Assembly: GCA_028820505.1 (NCBI GenBank)
Contig: JAPPIT010000038.1
Location: forward strand, 37,296 to 101,295
Direction of reading: 5' to 3'
Source of the DNA: Defluviicoccus sp.
GTDB lineage: Bacteria; Pseudomonadota; Alphaproteobacteria; MPNO01
Length of the DNA: 64,000 nucleotides
In this document: piece after piece, positions 9,087-17,377 of the stretch
Numbering within the stretch: position 1 is the first letter of the stretch
Layout: the number at the start of each line of letters is the position of its first letter
Notes under the pieces: model-generated
Told to the model about the DNA's origin: nothing
Seen by the model: the letters and a program-made list of their open reading frames with translations, nothing else
Database searches by the model: none
Translations under genes and position numbers: made by a program

Positions 9087-9935
9087 ATGAGCACCATTCT
9101 GGAAGACACCATCGATCCCGCCGCCGCGCCCGATTTCGTCGAGGCGGAGGTCAGATACGTCCTCGACGACGGCACCCCGCCATACCGTTACATCGACTGG
9201 CCCGAGATGCGGGACAAGGACCGTCCCCCGACCTACGAGCCCCGGCGGGTCAGGATCGGGAACGGCCGCAGGTCCGGCGAGACGTTCGCGCTTGCGACCC
9301 ATGGCTTCGCGCTGGTGGAGCGCCCCACGAAGGTGAAGGACTTTTACGACGAGGACGAGGTCCTTCGCGTCTACTACCCGGAAACCGAGGCGCTGATTAA
9401 GGCCGAATCGGGCGCGAAGCGGGTCATCGTCTTCGATCACACGGTGCGCACCGCGGACAAGTCGAGGCTCGCCGAGCGCTGGGTGCGCGAGACCGTGCAT
9501 GCGGTCCACAACGACTATACCGAACGGTCCGCACCGCAGCGGGTGCGCGACTTCCTGCCGCCGGGCGAGGCCGAAGAGGCGCTGAAAGGCCGCTACGGGA
9601 TCGTCCAGACCTGGCGGTCGGTCGCGCCCCGGGTGGAGTCCGAGCCGCTCGCCATGTGCGACGGGAAGTCGATCCCCGAAGTCGGCTTCATCCCCTATGA
9701 GCGGCGCTACAGGGACCGCACCGCCGAGACCTATCACCTCTCCTACAGCCCACGGCACCGTTTCTTCTACTTCCCGCAGATGACGCGGGACGAGGCGATG
9801 GTCTTCAAGGTGTTCGACACCGACGCTTCCGCCGGGGTCCGCTTCACCGCCCATACCGCGTTCCACGACCCGACCACCCCGCCCGACGCGAAGGGCCGTG
9901 AGAGCATCGAAATGCGGGCGCTCGCCTTCTACTAG
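9087..9935 (+). CDS. CmcJ/NvfI-type (GA4 desaturase-like) oxidoreductase
   Basis: A 282-residue protein resembling the CmcJ/NvfI family of putative oxygenases and methyltransferase partners. Family-like features are the VFDHTVR segment (about residue 114), VHNDYTERSAPQRVRDFLP (about 140-160), the W in QTWRSV followed by a PLAMCD block, and a C-terminal FKVFDTD...FTAHTAFHDP region, which together carry the likely iron-binding His/Asp residues. Members include non-heme iron oxygenases of secondary metabolism, but many are uncharacterised. Its TAG stop is the first part of the intergenic repeat that follows. Confidence 0.75.
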   Translation: MSTILEDTIDPAAAPDFVEAEVRYVLDDGTPPYRYIDWPEMRDKDRPPTYEPRRVRIGNGRRSGETFALATHGFALVERPTKVKDFYDEDEVLRVYYPETEALIKAESGAKRVIVFDHTVRTADKSRLAERWVRETVHAVHNDYTERSAPQRVRDFLPPGEAEEALKGRYGIVQTWRSVAPRVESEPLAMCDGKSIPEVGFIPYERRYRDRTAETYHLSYSPRHRFFYFPQMTRDEAMVFKVFDTDASAGVRFTAHTAFHDPTTPPDAKGRESIEMRALAFY

Positions 9936-10131
9936 AGCCTGTCCGTTTCGGATAGAAGCGCCTTTACGCCAGCCCGCCCCGTCATGGTCGGCGAGGCCGA
10001 CCATGACGGTAAAAAACGGACGAAGCGGTTCCAACTGACAGACCCGTTCTCGCCTGCACCGCGATGCGGGACGGGCACGGGCGAGGCGGCGGAGGGGCGT
10101 GGATGCCCGGAACAAGTCCGAGCATGACGTG
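9936..10131. repeat. Mosaic palindromic intergenic repeat, copy A
   Basis: The copy begins right after the upstream stop codon with AGCCTGTCCGTTTCGGATAG, nearly the same start as copy B at 13568. A perfect 12-bp stem (9981-9992 with 9996-10007, loop GAG) follows, related to the GTCATGGTCGGC palindrome of copy C. Bases 10077-10131 then match the right half of copy B (GCGAGGCGGCGGAGG, GATGCCCGGAACAAGTCCG). It is therefore a mosaic of the other two copies. Bases 10132-10251, between this repeat and the zinc promoter, show no gene or clear signal. Confidence 0.8.
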
Positions 10132-10251
10132 ATTCGGGCGCCCGGGCTCTCGGCCGTCGCCGAATCCGGCACTGCGAGGTTTGCCGGCGGAGGTCCCGAC
10201 GGTCCGCCCCGGCTGACGTGAAGTTTCGTTCCGCATCGGGCGGGCGGGGGA

Positions 10252-10284
10252 TTGACGCCAAAGATGCAATATTATAACATTTCA
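10252..10284 (+). promoter_or_regulatory. Zinc-operon promoter with overlapping Zur box
   Basis: A -35-like TTGACG (10252-10257) and a -10-like TATAAC (10273-10278) are separated by 15 bases. Lying over the -10 is the 20-bp palindrome TGCAATATTATAACATTTCA (10265-10284), which matches its reverse complement at 16 of 20 positions and resembles known alphaproteobacterial Zur boxes. Binding of Zur-zinc here would block polymerase. This fits the downstream zinc-uptake genes and the zur gene at 27927. The AT-rich block stands out sharply from the GC-rich surroundings. Confidence 0.8.
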
Positions 10285-10326
10285 AACTAATCCTTACGAT
10301 ACGCGGCTTTTACGGAAAGATTCAAA

Positions 10327-11859
10327 ATGTCGATAATCGCCAGATTCCTCCCGCTCGTCGTCCTTCCGATGATCGCCCTGCTCGCGGCGGCTCCCGCGGA
10401 TGCGCAGTCGGCGGGACAGCCGACGGCGGCGGAGCTCGCCCGGCAGATCCAGGAAATAAAGCGCGACTACGAGTCGCGCATCCGGGCGCTCGAAGGCCAG
10501 CTCTCGAACCTGGAGAAGAAAAGTCAGGCCGAAGAGAAGAAGACCCCGGCTGCAACGCCGGCGAAAAAAGCGACGGCGGACAACGCGTTCAATCCGGCGA
10601 TCGGCATCGTCTTCGACGGCAGGTACGCCAGCTTCTCGGCCGATGAGTGGTCGAGAATTCCGGGCTTCGCGGTCGGTCACGAGGCGGAGCGCGCGCCGGA
10701 GGGGCTCTCCCTCGGGCACAGCGAGGTGACGGCTTCGGGCAATATCGACGACAAGTTTCGCGGCGCCCTCACCCTCGGTCTCCACGCGCATCCGGGCGAG
10801 GCGACGGAGGTCGAGCTCGAGGAAGCCTATGTCCAGACCCTGCCCGGCGCCGGGCTGCTGGAAGGGATGCGGGTGAAGGCGGGCCGGGCGCTCTGGACCT
10901 TCGGCTATCTCAACGAGCAGCACGCGCACGGTGACGATTTCGCGGACCGGCCGCTGCCCTACCGGGCATTTCTCAACAACGCGTTCAACGACGACGGGGT
11001 GGAGGTATCCGTGGTGTTGCCGACCGAGGTCTACGCCGAACTCGGCGGCGGGTTGTTCCGCGGCGACGACACGCCGTTGTTCGGCGGTTCGGACAACGGG
11101 CTGCGGGCGCGCTCCCTCTATGCGCGGGTCGGCTGGGATATGGGCCGCGACGCCGCGGTGCGGGTCGGCGGGTATCTGCTGGACGGGAAGTCGCGCAACC
11201 GCGGCGGCGGCGGTCACGCCCACGCTAACGGTCACGGTCATGAGGACGAGCATGCCGACGAGCACGCCCATGAAGATGAGCACGATCACGAAGACGACCA
11301 TGCCAATGGGGAAGAGGAGCACGAGCACGAAGACGACCATGCCAATGGAGAGGAGCACGAGGACGAGCACGGGGAGGATTTTGCCAGTTTCTTCTCGGAG
11401 GGCATGTTCACCGGCAACACGCGGCTCTACGGAATCGACGTCCGCTTCACCGTGGCGCCGACCGGCAACGCGCGTGAGAGCGAGCTGATCCTCCAGGGCG
11501 AGTATTTCTGGCGCAAGGAAGACGGCACCTACACGCTGATGGAAGAAGAGGACGGAGAAGAGCATACCGAGAATTTGAAGACCGACTCCATCGCGCATGG
11601 CTGGTACATCCAGGGAGTCTACAAGCCGGCGCCGAGATGGCGGATCGGCGCGCGCTACGCCCGGCTCTCCCCGCCGGACGACGCCGAGATCGGGCACAAC
11701 CCCTATGCCTTCGCGGCGATGGTCGACTGGTCCAATAGCGAGTTCGGGCGCGTCCGGCTGCAATACAACCACGAAGCGCTCGACGGCGACGAGGAGGACA
11801 ACCAGATCATGCTGCAGTACGTGATGAGCCTCGGCGCCCACGCCGCGCACAGCTTCTAG
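10327..11859 (+). CDS. His/Asp/Glu-rich outer-membrane protein of the zinc operon
   Basis: A 510-residue exported protein. Residues 1-26 form a signal peptide ending ADAQS, residues about 36-75 a short coiled coil (IQEIKRDYESRIRALEGQ) followed by a Lys-rich linker, and the rest a predicted outer-membrane beta-barrel with alternating aromatic strands. Residues about 297-355 form an extracellular-type loop extremely rich in His, Asp and Glu, suited to binding zinc. An SD GGAAAGA lies 6 bases before the ATG. It is first in the Zur-box operon, directly followed by znuA, so a zinc-capturing porin role is likely but inferred. Confidence 0.75.
   Translation: MSIIARFLPLVVLPMIALLAAAPADAQSAGQPTAAELARQIQEIKRDYESRIRALEGQLSNLEKKSQAEEKKTPAATPAKKATADNAFNPAIGIVFDGRYASFSADEWSRIPGFAVGHEAERAPEGLSLGHSEVTASGNIDDKFRGALTLGLHAHPGEATEVELEEAYVQTLPGAGLLEGMRVKAGRALWTFGYLNEQHAHGDDFADRPLPYRAFLNNAFNDDGVEVSVVLPTEVYAELGGGLFRGDDTPLFGGSDNGLRARSLYARVGWDMGRDAAVRVGGYLLDGKSRNRGGGGHAHANGHGHEDEHADEHAHEDEHDHEDDHANGEEEHEHEDDHANGEEHEDEHGEDFASFFSEGMFTGNTRLYGIDVRFTVAPTGNARESELILQGEYFWRKEDGTYTLMEEEDGEEHTENLKTDSIAHGWYIQGVYKPAPRWRIGARYARLSPPDDAEIGHNPYAFAAMVDWSNSEFGRVRLQYNHEALDGDEEDNQIMLQYVMSLGAHAAHSF
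11287..11364 (+). repeat. 39-bp tandem repeat coding for the His-rich loop
   Basis: Two near-identical 39-bp units start at 11287 and 11326, both opening with CACGAAGACGACCATGCCAA. Each codes for 13 residues (HEDDHANGEE...). The period is a multiple of three, so unit number can change without breaking the frame. Less regular His/Asp/Glu codons flank both sides from about 11213 to 11373. Confidence 0.85.
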
Positions 11860-12786
11860 ATGGTGGCGGCGATGTCGAGACATCTGGCGCCGGCGCTGCT
11901 TGCCGCCTTCGCGGTCGTTGCGCCGGCCAGCGCGGCGGCCGATGCCAGGGTGTTCGCCTGCGAGCCGGAATGGGCGGCGCTGGCCAGCGAAATCGGCGGC
12001 GACAACGTGACGGTCTACTCGGCAACCCACGGTCGCCAGGATGCCCATTATATCCGCGCACGGCCCAGCCTGATCGCGCAGGTGCGCCGCGCCGACATCG
12101 TGTTCTGCTCCGGCGCGGAGTTGGAGGTCGGTTGGCTTCCGGTGCTGATGGAGCGCGGCGCCCGGCCCGGCGTGCAACCCGGCCAGCCCGGACATCTCAT
12201 GGCGGCCGACCACGTCGAAGTCATGGAGCGGCCCGAACGGATCGACCGCAGCCTCGGCGACATCCATCCCACCGGCAACCCGCACGTCCACCTCGACCCG
12301 GGCAACATCGCGCGCCTCGCGGTCGAGCTGGCGGGACGGCTGGCGCGGGTCGATCCGGCCAACGAGGAAGCGTATCGGTCCCGGCTCGCGGATTTCGAGG
12401 CGCGATGGGGCGCGGCGACGAAGCGCTGGCGCGCACGCGCCGAAGGGCTTCGCGGCACGAAGGTCGTCGTCCACCACGCCGCGTGGGTCTATCTGCTCGG
12501 CTGGACCGATCTGGATCTGGTCGCCAGGCTGGAGCGGATCTCCGGGGTTCCGCCGACGGCATCCCACCTGCGGGATGTCGTCGAAAGGGTGCGGACGACT
12601 GGCGCCGCCGCCATTCTGCTCGCGCCGCACGATCCGGTCGACGCCGCGGACTGGCTGGCGGAACGGACCGGCGTTCCCGTCGTCGAGCTTCCCTTCACGG
12701 TCGGCGGGCAGGACGAGGCGGGCGATCTTTTCGCCCTGTTCGACGTCACGCTCGCGCTGCTGGAGAAAGCCCGCGATCGATCCTGA
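11860..12786 (+). CDS. znuA: ZnuA-like zinc ABC transporter substrate-binding protein
   Basis: A 308-residue periplasmic binding protein of the cluster A-I (ZnuA/TroA) family. A signal peptide covers about residues 5-27. Candidate zinc ligands align with the family: His63 (QDAHYI), His142/His144 (NPHVHLDP) and His205/His206 (VHHAAW). It lacks the long acidic/His loop of many ZnuA proteins; that role may be taken by the His-rich outer-membrane protein upstream. The ATG abuts the upstream stop with no gap, and the 3' end overlaps the permease start, so translation is probably coupled. Confidence 0.88.
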   Translation: MVAAMSRHLAPALLAAFAVVAPASAAADARVFACEPEWAALASEIGGDNVTVYSATHGRQDAHYIRARPSLIAQVRRADIVFCSGAELEVGWLPVLMERGARPGVQPGQPGHLMAADHVEVMERPERIDRSLGDIHPTGNPHVHLDPGNIARLAVELAGRLARVDPANEEAYRSRLADFEARWGAATKRWRARAEGLRGTKVVVHHAAWVYLLGWTDLDLVARLERISGVPPTASHLRDVVERVRTTGAAAILLAPHDPVDAADWLAERTGVPVVELPFTVGGQDEAGDLFALFDVTLALLEKARDRS

Positions 12787-13567
12787 ACTGATCCTCATCG
12801 TCGGCCCGGCCTTCGCGGTCGGGCTGATCGTGTCGGCGATCCACGCGCCGCTCGGGATCGAGGTTCTGAAGCGGGGCATCGTGTTCATCGATCTCGCGAC
12901 GGCGCAGATTATCGGCCTGGCGCTGGTGCTGCTCGTTCTCGTCTTCGACGAACCGTCGTGGCCGGTGCGCCAGATCGCGTCGTTCGGCGCGGGCATCGGC
13001 GTCGCGCTGTTCTTCCGGTGGATCGAGCGCGTGATGCCGGAGGAGCAGGAAGCGGTGATCGGCAGCTCGTTCATACTCGCCGCTTCGCTGGCGCTGCTGG
13101 CGCTAGCCAACGACCCGCATGGCGGCGAGGCGTTGCGCCACCTGCTGTCGGGCCAGATCCTGTTCGTCTCATGGGGCGACATCGCCGCGTTCCTGCCGGT
13201 GTACGGACTCGTCGCGCTGATCTGGATCGCGGTTCCGCGCGCGCGAAGCGGTGTCGGTTTCTTCGTGCTATTCGCACTGGCGATCACCGCGTCGGTTCAA
13301 CTCGTGGGCGTCTACATGGTGTTCGCAAGCCTCATCTTGCCCGCGCTCGCGGCGCGTGCCGGCAGCGGATACGCCCTCCGCCGGGCGTTCGCGAGCGCGG
13401 CCGTCGCGGTGGTGGCGGGGGTCTCCATCTCGACCGTCGCCGACCTGCCGGCGGGTCCGTTTCTCGTGGTTTGCTTCGGCGTCTCGGCCGTGGCGACACG
13501 GTTGCTGTGTCGTCGCAAGGAACCGTCGGGCGGCGAGGACGACCCGCATCCGACCGCTCTCGCTTAG
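12776..13567 (+). CDS. znuB: ZnuB-like metal ABC transporter permease (apparent ATC start)
   Basis: A 263-residue ABC-3 family permease with 7-8 hydrophobic helices and the family-like segment HAPLGIEVLKRGIVFIDLA near the N-terminus. No ATG, GTG or TTG exists in frame before helix 1. The best start is ATC at 12776, placed 6 bases after a GGAGAAAG (12762-12769) and yielding IDPELILIVGP, where a Met-Asp-Pro-Glu start would be expected. CTG at 12788 is the alternative. The gene overlaps the znuA stop by 11 bases. No ATP-binding subunit follows; the operon ends at repeat copy B. Confidence 0.82.
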   Translation: MDPELILIVGPAFAVGLIVSAIHAPLGIEVLKRGIVFIDLATAQIIGLALVLLVLVFDEPSWPVRQIASFGAGIGVALFFRWIERVMPEEQEAVIGSSFILAASLALLALANDPHGGEALRHLLSGQILFVSWGDIAAFLPVYGLVALIWIAVPRARSGVGFFVLFALAITASVQLVGVYMVFASLILPALAARAGSGYALRRAFASAAVAVVAGVSISTVADLPAGPFLVVCFGVSAVATRLLCRRKEPSGGEDDPHPTALA

Positions 13568-13759
13568 CAGGCTGTCCGTTTCGGATAGAAGCGCCTTTAC
13601 CTCTGCCTCCCGTCATGCCCGGACTTGTTCCGGGCATCCACGTCTTGCGGCATCGCGGTGCGGGCCGGGAGAGGGCGAGGCGGCGGAGGGACGTGGATGC
13701 CCGGAACAAGTCCGGGCATGACGCGGTGGGGGCACCGTCCAGATGGATAGAAGCTTCTG
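13568..13759. repeat. Mosaic palindromic intergenic repeat, copy B
   Basis: Starts immediately after the permease stop with a segment almost identical to copy A (CTGTCCGTTTCGGATAGAAG, from 13572). Bases 13612-13643 and 13691-13722 are exact 32-bp inverted copies of each other (GTCATGCCCGGACTTGTTCC...), able to form a very long stem around a 47-base loop. The right edge carries GTCCAGATGGATAGAAGC, a degraded direct copy of the left end. A large hairpin here could end the zinc operon transcript. Bases 13760-13845 hold only the leader of the next gene. Confidence 0.85.
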
Positions 13760-13845
13760 AACCAGCAGGACAGGGGAAGCTTGCCGACGGAAGGCAATCG
13801 GCCTAGCTTCCCCGATACGATCCGCCCAACAGGAGAGGCACGCCG

Positions 13846-14802
13846 ATGCCGCGCTTCAGGGACTTCGAGCCGACCGGGGTGATTCCGGCGACGCTGCTCG
13901 CGTTCAACGAGGATTTCAGCATCGACGAAGAGGCGACGCGGCGGCATCTGCGCGACGTGTGCTCGGTGGACGGGATCAGCGCGGTCGCGGTCAACGCGCA
14001 CGCGTCCGAGGTCCACGCCTGCACCTTCGAGGAGCAGGTCCGCATCCTCGACCTCACGATGGAGGAGGTAGGCGACCGCCTGCCGGTGATCAACGGGGTC
14101 TATGCCGACGGCAGCCTCGAGGCGGCGAAGATCGCCCGCATGGCCGAGGCCGGCGGCGCGTCGGCGCTGCTGGTCCTGCCGCCCCATTCGATCGGGCTGT
14201 TCGGCGGACAGAAGCGGCCGGAGAGCGCGGTCACCCATTTCAAGACCATCGCCGACGCGACCGACCTCCCCATCGTCGTGTTCCAGTACCCGGGGGCCTA
14301 TGCCTATCCGCTGGATACGCTGCTCCGCATGGCCGACGAGGTGCCGACGATCCGCGCGATCAAGGACTGGTCGCCGCCGATGGAGCATGAGCGCCACATC
14401 CGCGTCCTCCAGTCGCTGCCGCGCCCGGTGCATGTGCTGAGCACCAACAGCGCCTGGCTGATGTCGTCCCTGACAATGGGCTGCCACGGGCTCCTGTCCG
14501 GCGCGGGGAGCGTGATCGCCGACCTCCAGGTCGCCCTGTTCCGGGCGGTCAGAACGGGCGACCTCGCGCGCGCCCAGGAGATCAACGACCGCATCTACCC
14601 GACCGCCGCCTGCTTCTACGCCGAGCCCTTCGGCGACATGCACAACCGCATGAAGGAGGCGCTGGTGATCCTCGGTCGGCTGCCCCGCGCCGTGGTACGC
14701 CCGCCGCTGGTCAAGCCCGAGCCGGACGAGATCGAGCGAATCGCCCGGGCGATGGCCGATGCCCGCATCGAACGCGCGGGCGCGGTGCTCGAAGCCGCCT
14801 GA
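13846..14802 (+). CDS. Dihydrodipicolinate synthase (DapA) family aldolase/lyase
   Basis: A 318-residue class I aldolase of the DapA/NAL family. The Schiff-base lysine is probably Lys173 (RAIKDW) and the partner tyrosine Tyr148 (FQYPGAY). An AGGAGAGG lies just before the ATG. The strand order and the residues around the lysine differ from biosynthetic DapA, and the next gene is an NmrA-type reductase, so a catabolic aldolase or dehydratase is more likely than lysine biosynthesis. Substrate unknown. Confidence 0.85.
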   Translation: MPRFRDFEPTGVIPATLLAFNEDFSIDEEATRRHLRDVCSVDGISAVAVNAHASEVHACTFEEQVRILDLTMEEVGDRLPVINGVYADGSLEAAKIARMAEAGGASALLVLPPHSIGLFGGQKRPESAVTHFKTIADATDLPIVVFQYPGAYAYPLDTLLRMADEVPTIRAIKDWSPPMEHERHIRVLQSLPRPVHVLSTNSAWLMSSLTMGCHGLLSGAGSVIADLQVALFRAVRTGDLARAQEINDRIYPTAACFYAEPFGDMHNRMKEALVILGRLPRAVVRPPLVKPEPDEIERIARAMADARIERAGAVLEAA

Positions 14803-14813
14803 ACCGCCCGGCC

Positions 14814-15677
14814 ATGATCGTCATCGTCGGCGCGTCCGGCGCCGTTGGTACGCCCACGATCCGTCATCTCGCCCGGATGGGCGCGAGCGTCCGTGCCCTG
14901 ACCTCGAACCCGCGCTCGGCCGAGCGGCTTACCGGTCTGGGCGTTTCCGAGACCGTCATCGGCGACTTCCGTTCCGGTGCCGATGTCGCGCGCGCCCTCT
15001 CCGGGGCGGAGTCGGTGTTGCTTGTCTCGCCGCGCTTCACCGAGGACGAGGCCGAGATCGGCATCCGCGCGGTCGAGGCGGCGAAGGCGGAGGGGGTCGG
15101 GCATTTCGTCTACTCGTCCGCCTTCCACCCGCAGATGTCCCGGATGGATCACCACGCGACCAAGCTGCGGATCGAGGAGGCGGTAATCGAGTCCGGCCTC
15201 GCCTTCACCATCGTCCAGCCGTCGATGTTCATGCAGAACGTCCGCGTCGAGTGGCGCGAGGTCGTCGAAAACGGCGTCTATCCGCGCCCCTATTCGCCCC
15301 ACCGGAAGATGAGCGTCATCGATACCGAAGATCTCGGAGAGGCGATCGCCCGGGTGCTGACCGATCCGGCGCTGCGCGGCGGCACCTACGAGCTGTGCAG
15401 CGGCGACTCGCCGACGCATGCGGAGATGGCGGCGATCTTCTCCGAGGTCCTGGGACGGGAGGTGACGGCGCAAAAGCGTTCGCTCGAGGATTGGAGATCC
15501 TGGGCCGCCGAACGCGGTTGGGCGAACTGGTCGATCGACGCCTACGCCAGAATGTGCGGCCACTACGACGCGCACGGCTATCCCGGCGACAACGCACTCG
15601 CGCTCCGTGCCGTTCTCGGCCGCGAGCCCACCGGTTACCGCGCCTTCGCCGCACGCTTCGCCGCCGAGATGGGATAG
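14814..15677 (+). CDS. NmrA-family NAD(P)-binding protein
   Basis: A 287-residue atypical SDR. The N-terminal Rossmann motif is VGASGAVGTPTIRHL (residues 4-18), followed by the acidic/basic region RALTSNPRSAERL; FVYSSAFHPQM and MNV-like segments (FMQNVRVEW) resemble NmrA/quinone oxidoreductase 2 proteins. The usual SDR Tyr-Lys pair is not obvious. It follows the DapA-family gene by 11 bases and is probably co-transcribed with it. Role unknown; either redox sensing or reduction is possible. Confidence 0.8.
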   Translation: MIVIVGASGAVGTPTIRHLARMGASVRALTSNPRSAERLTGLGVSETVIGDFRSGADVARALSGAESVLLVSPRFTEDEAEIGIRAVEAAKAEGVGHFVYSSAFHPQMSRMDHHATKLRIEEAVIESGLAFTIVQPSMFMQNVRVEWREVVENGVYPRPYSPHRKMSVIDTEDLGEAIARVLTDPALRGGTYELCSGDSPTHAEMAAIFSEVLGREVTAQKRSLEDWRSWAAERGWANWSIDAYARMCGHYDAHGYPGDNALALRAVLGREPTGYRAFAARFAAEMG

Positions 15678-15941
15678 AACGAAACGCCTTCCCGCAACCC
15701 CTCTCCTGCCCTGCTTGCAGGGGAGGCCGGGTGGGGGCTGTCACGCTATTCGTCGCAAACCGTACGGCAAATAGCAAACCCATTTCCGTGCCCGTCTCGC
15801 CGCGCGCGCCCGAATTCGGCGATTCCCGTCCCCCGGGGACGCGGAACGCGCCGCGCCGCGAAACATCGTTGCGCGGGGGCATGTATTTTGTCACTTACCG
15901 CGCATTGTTGAGAGATTGGATAAGTCAGCAAGGTTGACCTT
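15678..15941. other. Intergenic region with a short GC-rich hairpin
   Basis: No credible gene is seen. Near the start, CCCTGC (15709-15714) and GCAGGG (15717-15722) form a compact stem just past the NmrA-type gene, inside a stretch (CCCTCTCCTGCC...GGGGAGGCCGGGTG) of the style of common proteobacterial intergenic repeats. There is no T-run, so it is at most a weak terminator. The rest contains occasional short open frames only. Confidence 0.4.
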
Positions 15942-15957
15942 TGTTTCACGTGAAACA
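15942..15957. other. parS-type centromere site
   Basis: TGTTTCACGTGAAACA is a perfect 16-bp palindrome identical to the ParB-binding parS consensus of chromosomal ParABS systems. It lies in non-coding DNA, 16 bases from the stop codon of the histidine kinase gene. In well-studied bacteria such sites cluster near the replication origin, so this locus may be in the origin-proximal part of the chromosome. No parA, parB, mnmG or rsmG gene is in the window. Confidence 0.85.
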
Positions 15958-15973
15958 TTAGCCCTGCGTCGCG

Positions 15974-17377
15974 TCAACGCGCCGCCGCGGGCTTCGGCAG
16001 GGTCACCGCGGCCTCCAGCCCGCCCCCTTCCCGGTCGCCGAGGGCTATGTCGCCGCCGCAGCGCCTGACCGCCGACCGGGCGATGGAGAGGCCGAGCCCG
16101 GTGCCGCCGGTCTCCCGGCTGCGCGAGGTTTCCAGGCGGCGGAACGGCTCGAATACCGCCTCGCGCCGGTCCTCCGGGATGCCCGGGCCGCGGTCCGCGA
16201 CGACGATCCGGACGGTTTCGCCGTCCTCCCGCAGTCCGACGTCGGCTTCGCCGCCATACGCGACGGCGTTGTCGATCAGGTTGGCGAGCGCGCGCCGGAT
16301 CGCCGCCGGCGGGCAGCTGAGAACCAGCCGGTCGGGGCCCTCGTAGCGCGCGGTTCCGCCGGCGTCGGACGCGTTGTCGCAGAGCGCCTGCGCCATCGAC
16401 GCGAGGTCGACCGGTTCGGGCGCCTCTTCCGCGGACTGGTCGCGCGCGAAAGCGAGCGTGGATTCCAGCATCGCCTGCATCTCCGCCACATCGCTCTCGG
16501 CGCGGGCGCGCTGCGCATCGTCGCCGATGAACTCGATCCGGAGCCTGAGCCGGGTGAGCGCCGTCCTCAGATCGTGCGAGATCGCGGCGAGCATCTGCGT
16601 GCGGTCCTCGACCTGGCGCCGCAGCCTTTCCTGCATGCGGTTGAAAGTTTGCGCGGCCCGGCGCAGATCGGGAGACCCGGTCTCCGGCATTGGAGGGGCG
16701 GTGAAGACGTCCCGCCCGATGCGGTCCGCGGCGTCGGAAAAACGGCGGACCGGCCGGGTCACCCGGCGGGAAACCCAGGCCGCGAACAGGACGACGAAGA
16801 GCCCGCCGATCACGATCCAGGCTGCCATGCGCGTCGCCCAACGGAGCGACGTCGTCTCGGTCGCCGCCGTGAAGACCGCCCAGGAGCCGTCCCGGAGGCC
16901 CACGGCGATGACCGCCTTGCGCCGGCTCGGCAGCAGATCGGGCTCGCTCTCCCGGCGCCGGTTTCGCTCCTCCGACCATTGCCAGAGCGGGCTGTCCGGG
17001 ATCGACACGACGAGTTCGCGTCCGCCGAGCAGCGGGGTGAGGTGCTGCCGAACGAAGCTGTCCGCCATCGGTTTCGAGGCCGGCAACGGGGGTGCGCGCG
17101 CGGACAGGGAAACGCGAAGCGTCGGGCTGTCGATCGAGGCGAGGAGAGGCGCGCGCCCGGCCGGCGGAGTCCGGTCCATCAGACGAACGGTCGCCGCGAT
17201 CCGGTCCGCGACCGAATGGGAGAACAAATGGAGCGTCGCGTCGGCGCGGTCGCGGACATAGGCCAGCATGCTGATCGCGAGAACCGCGAACAGCGCCAGC
17301 ATGAGAATCACCGCGACGCGCGAAGCGACGGTGTCCGGCCACAGCCGGCGCAGCCCCCGCAAGAGGGACGCCGTCAT
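15974..17377 (-). CDS. Sensor histidine kinase (EnvZ/RstB-type)
   Basis: A 467-residue membrane kinase. Two transmembrane helices (about residues 21-41 and 181-202) enclose a periplasmic sensor of about 140 residues; HAMP follows at about 203-255, then HisKA with phospho-accepting His268 (ISHDLR), and HATPase_c with N-box LIDNAVAYGG, G1 DRGPGIP and G2 GGTGLGLSIAR. It autophosphorylates and passes phosphate to the regulator encoded just upstream, which it overlaps by 4 bases (ATGA). The Spy-like gene across the divergent promoter suggests an envelope stress signal, which is inference. Confidence 0.93.
   Translation of the reverse strand: MTASLLRGLRRLWPDTVASRVAVILMLALFAVLAISMLAYVRDRADATLHLFSHSVADRIAATVRLMDRTPPAGRAPLLASIDSPTLRVSLSARAPPLPASKPMADSFVRQHLTPLLGGRELVVSIPDSPLWQWSEERNRRRESEPDLLPSRRKAVIAVGLRDGSWAVFTAATETTSLRWATRMAAWIVIGGLFVVLFAAWVSRRVTRPVRRFSDAADRIGRDVFTAPPMPETGSPDLRRAAQTFNRMQERLRRQVEDRTQMLAAISHDLRTALTRLRLRIEFIGDDAQRARAESDVAEMQAMLESTLAFARDQSAEEAPEPVDLASMAQALCDNASDAGGTARYEGPDRLVLSCPPAAIRRALANLIDNAVAYGGEADVGLREDGETVRIVVADRGPGIPEDRREAVFEPFRRLETSRSRETGGTGLGLSIARSAVRRCGGDIALGDREGGGLEAAVTLPKPAAAR

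Noticed and set aside
10294..13287. A 997-codon minus-strand frame over the zinc operon.
   Set aside because: Antisense to three genes with signal peptides and motifs; no recognisable domain.
13612..13722. An insertion sequence or CRISPR-type repeat at copy B.
   Set aside because: No transposase frame, no repeated spacers; the structure is a simple long palindrome.
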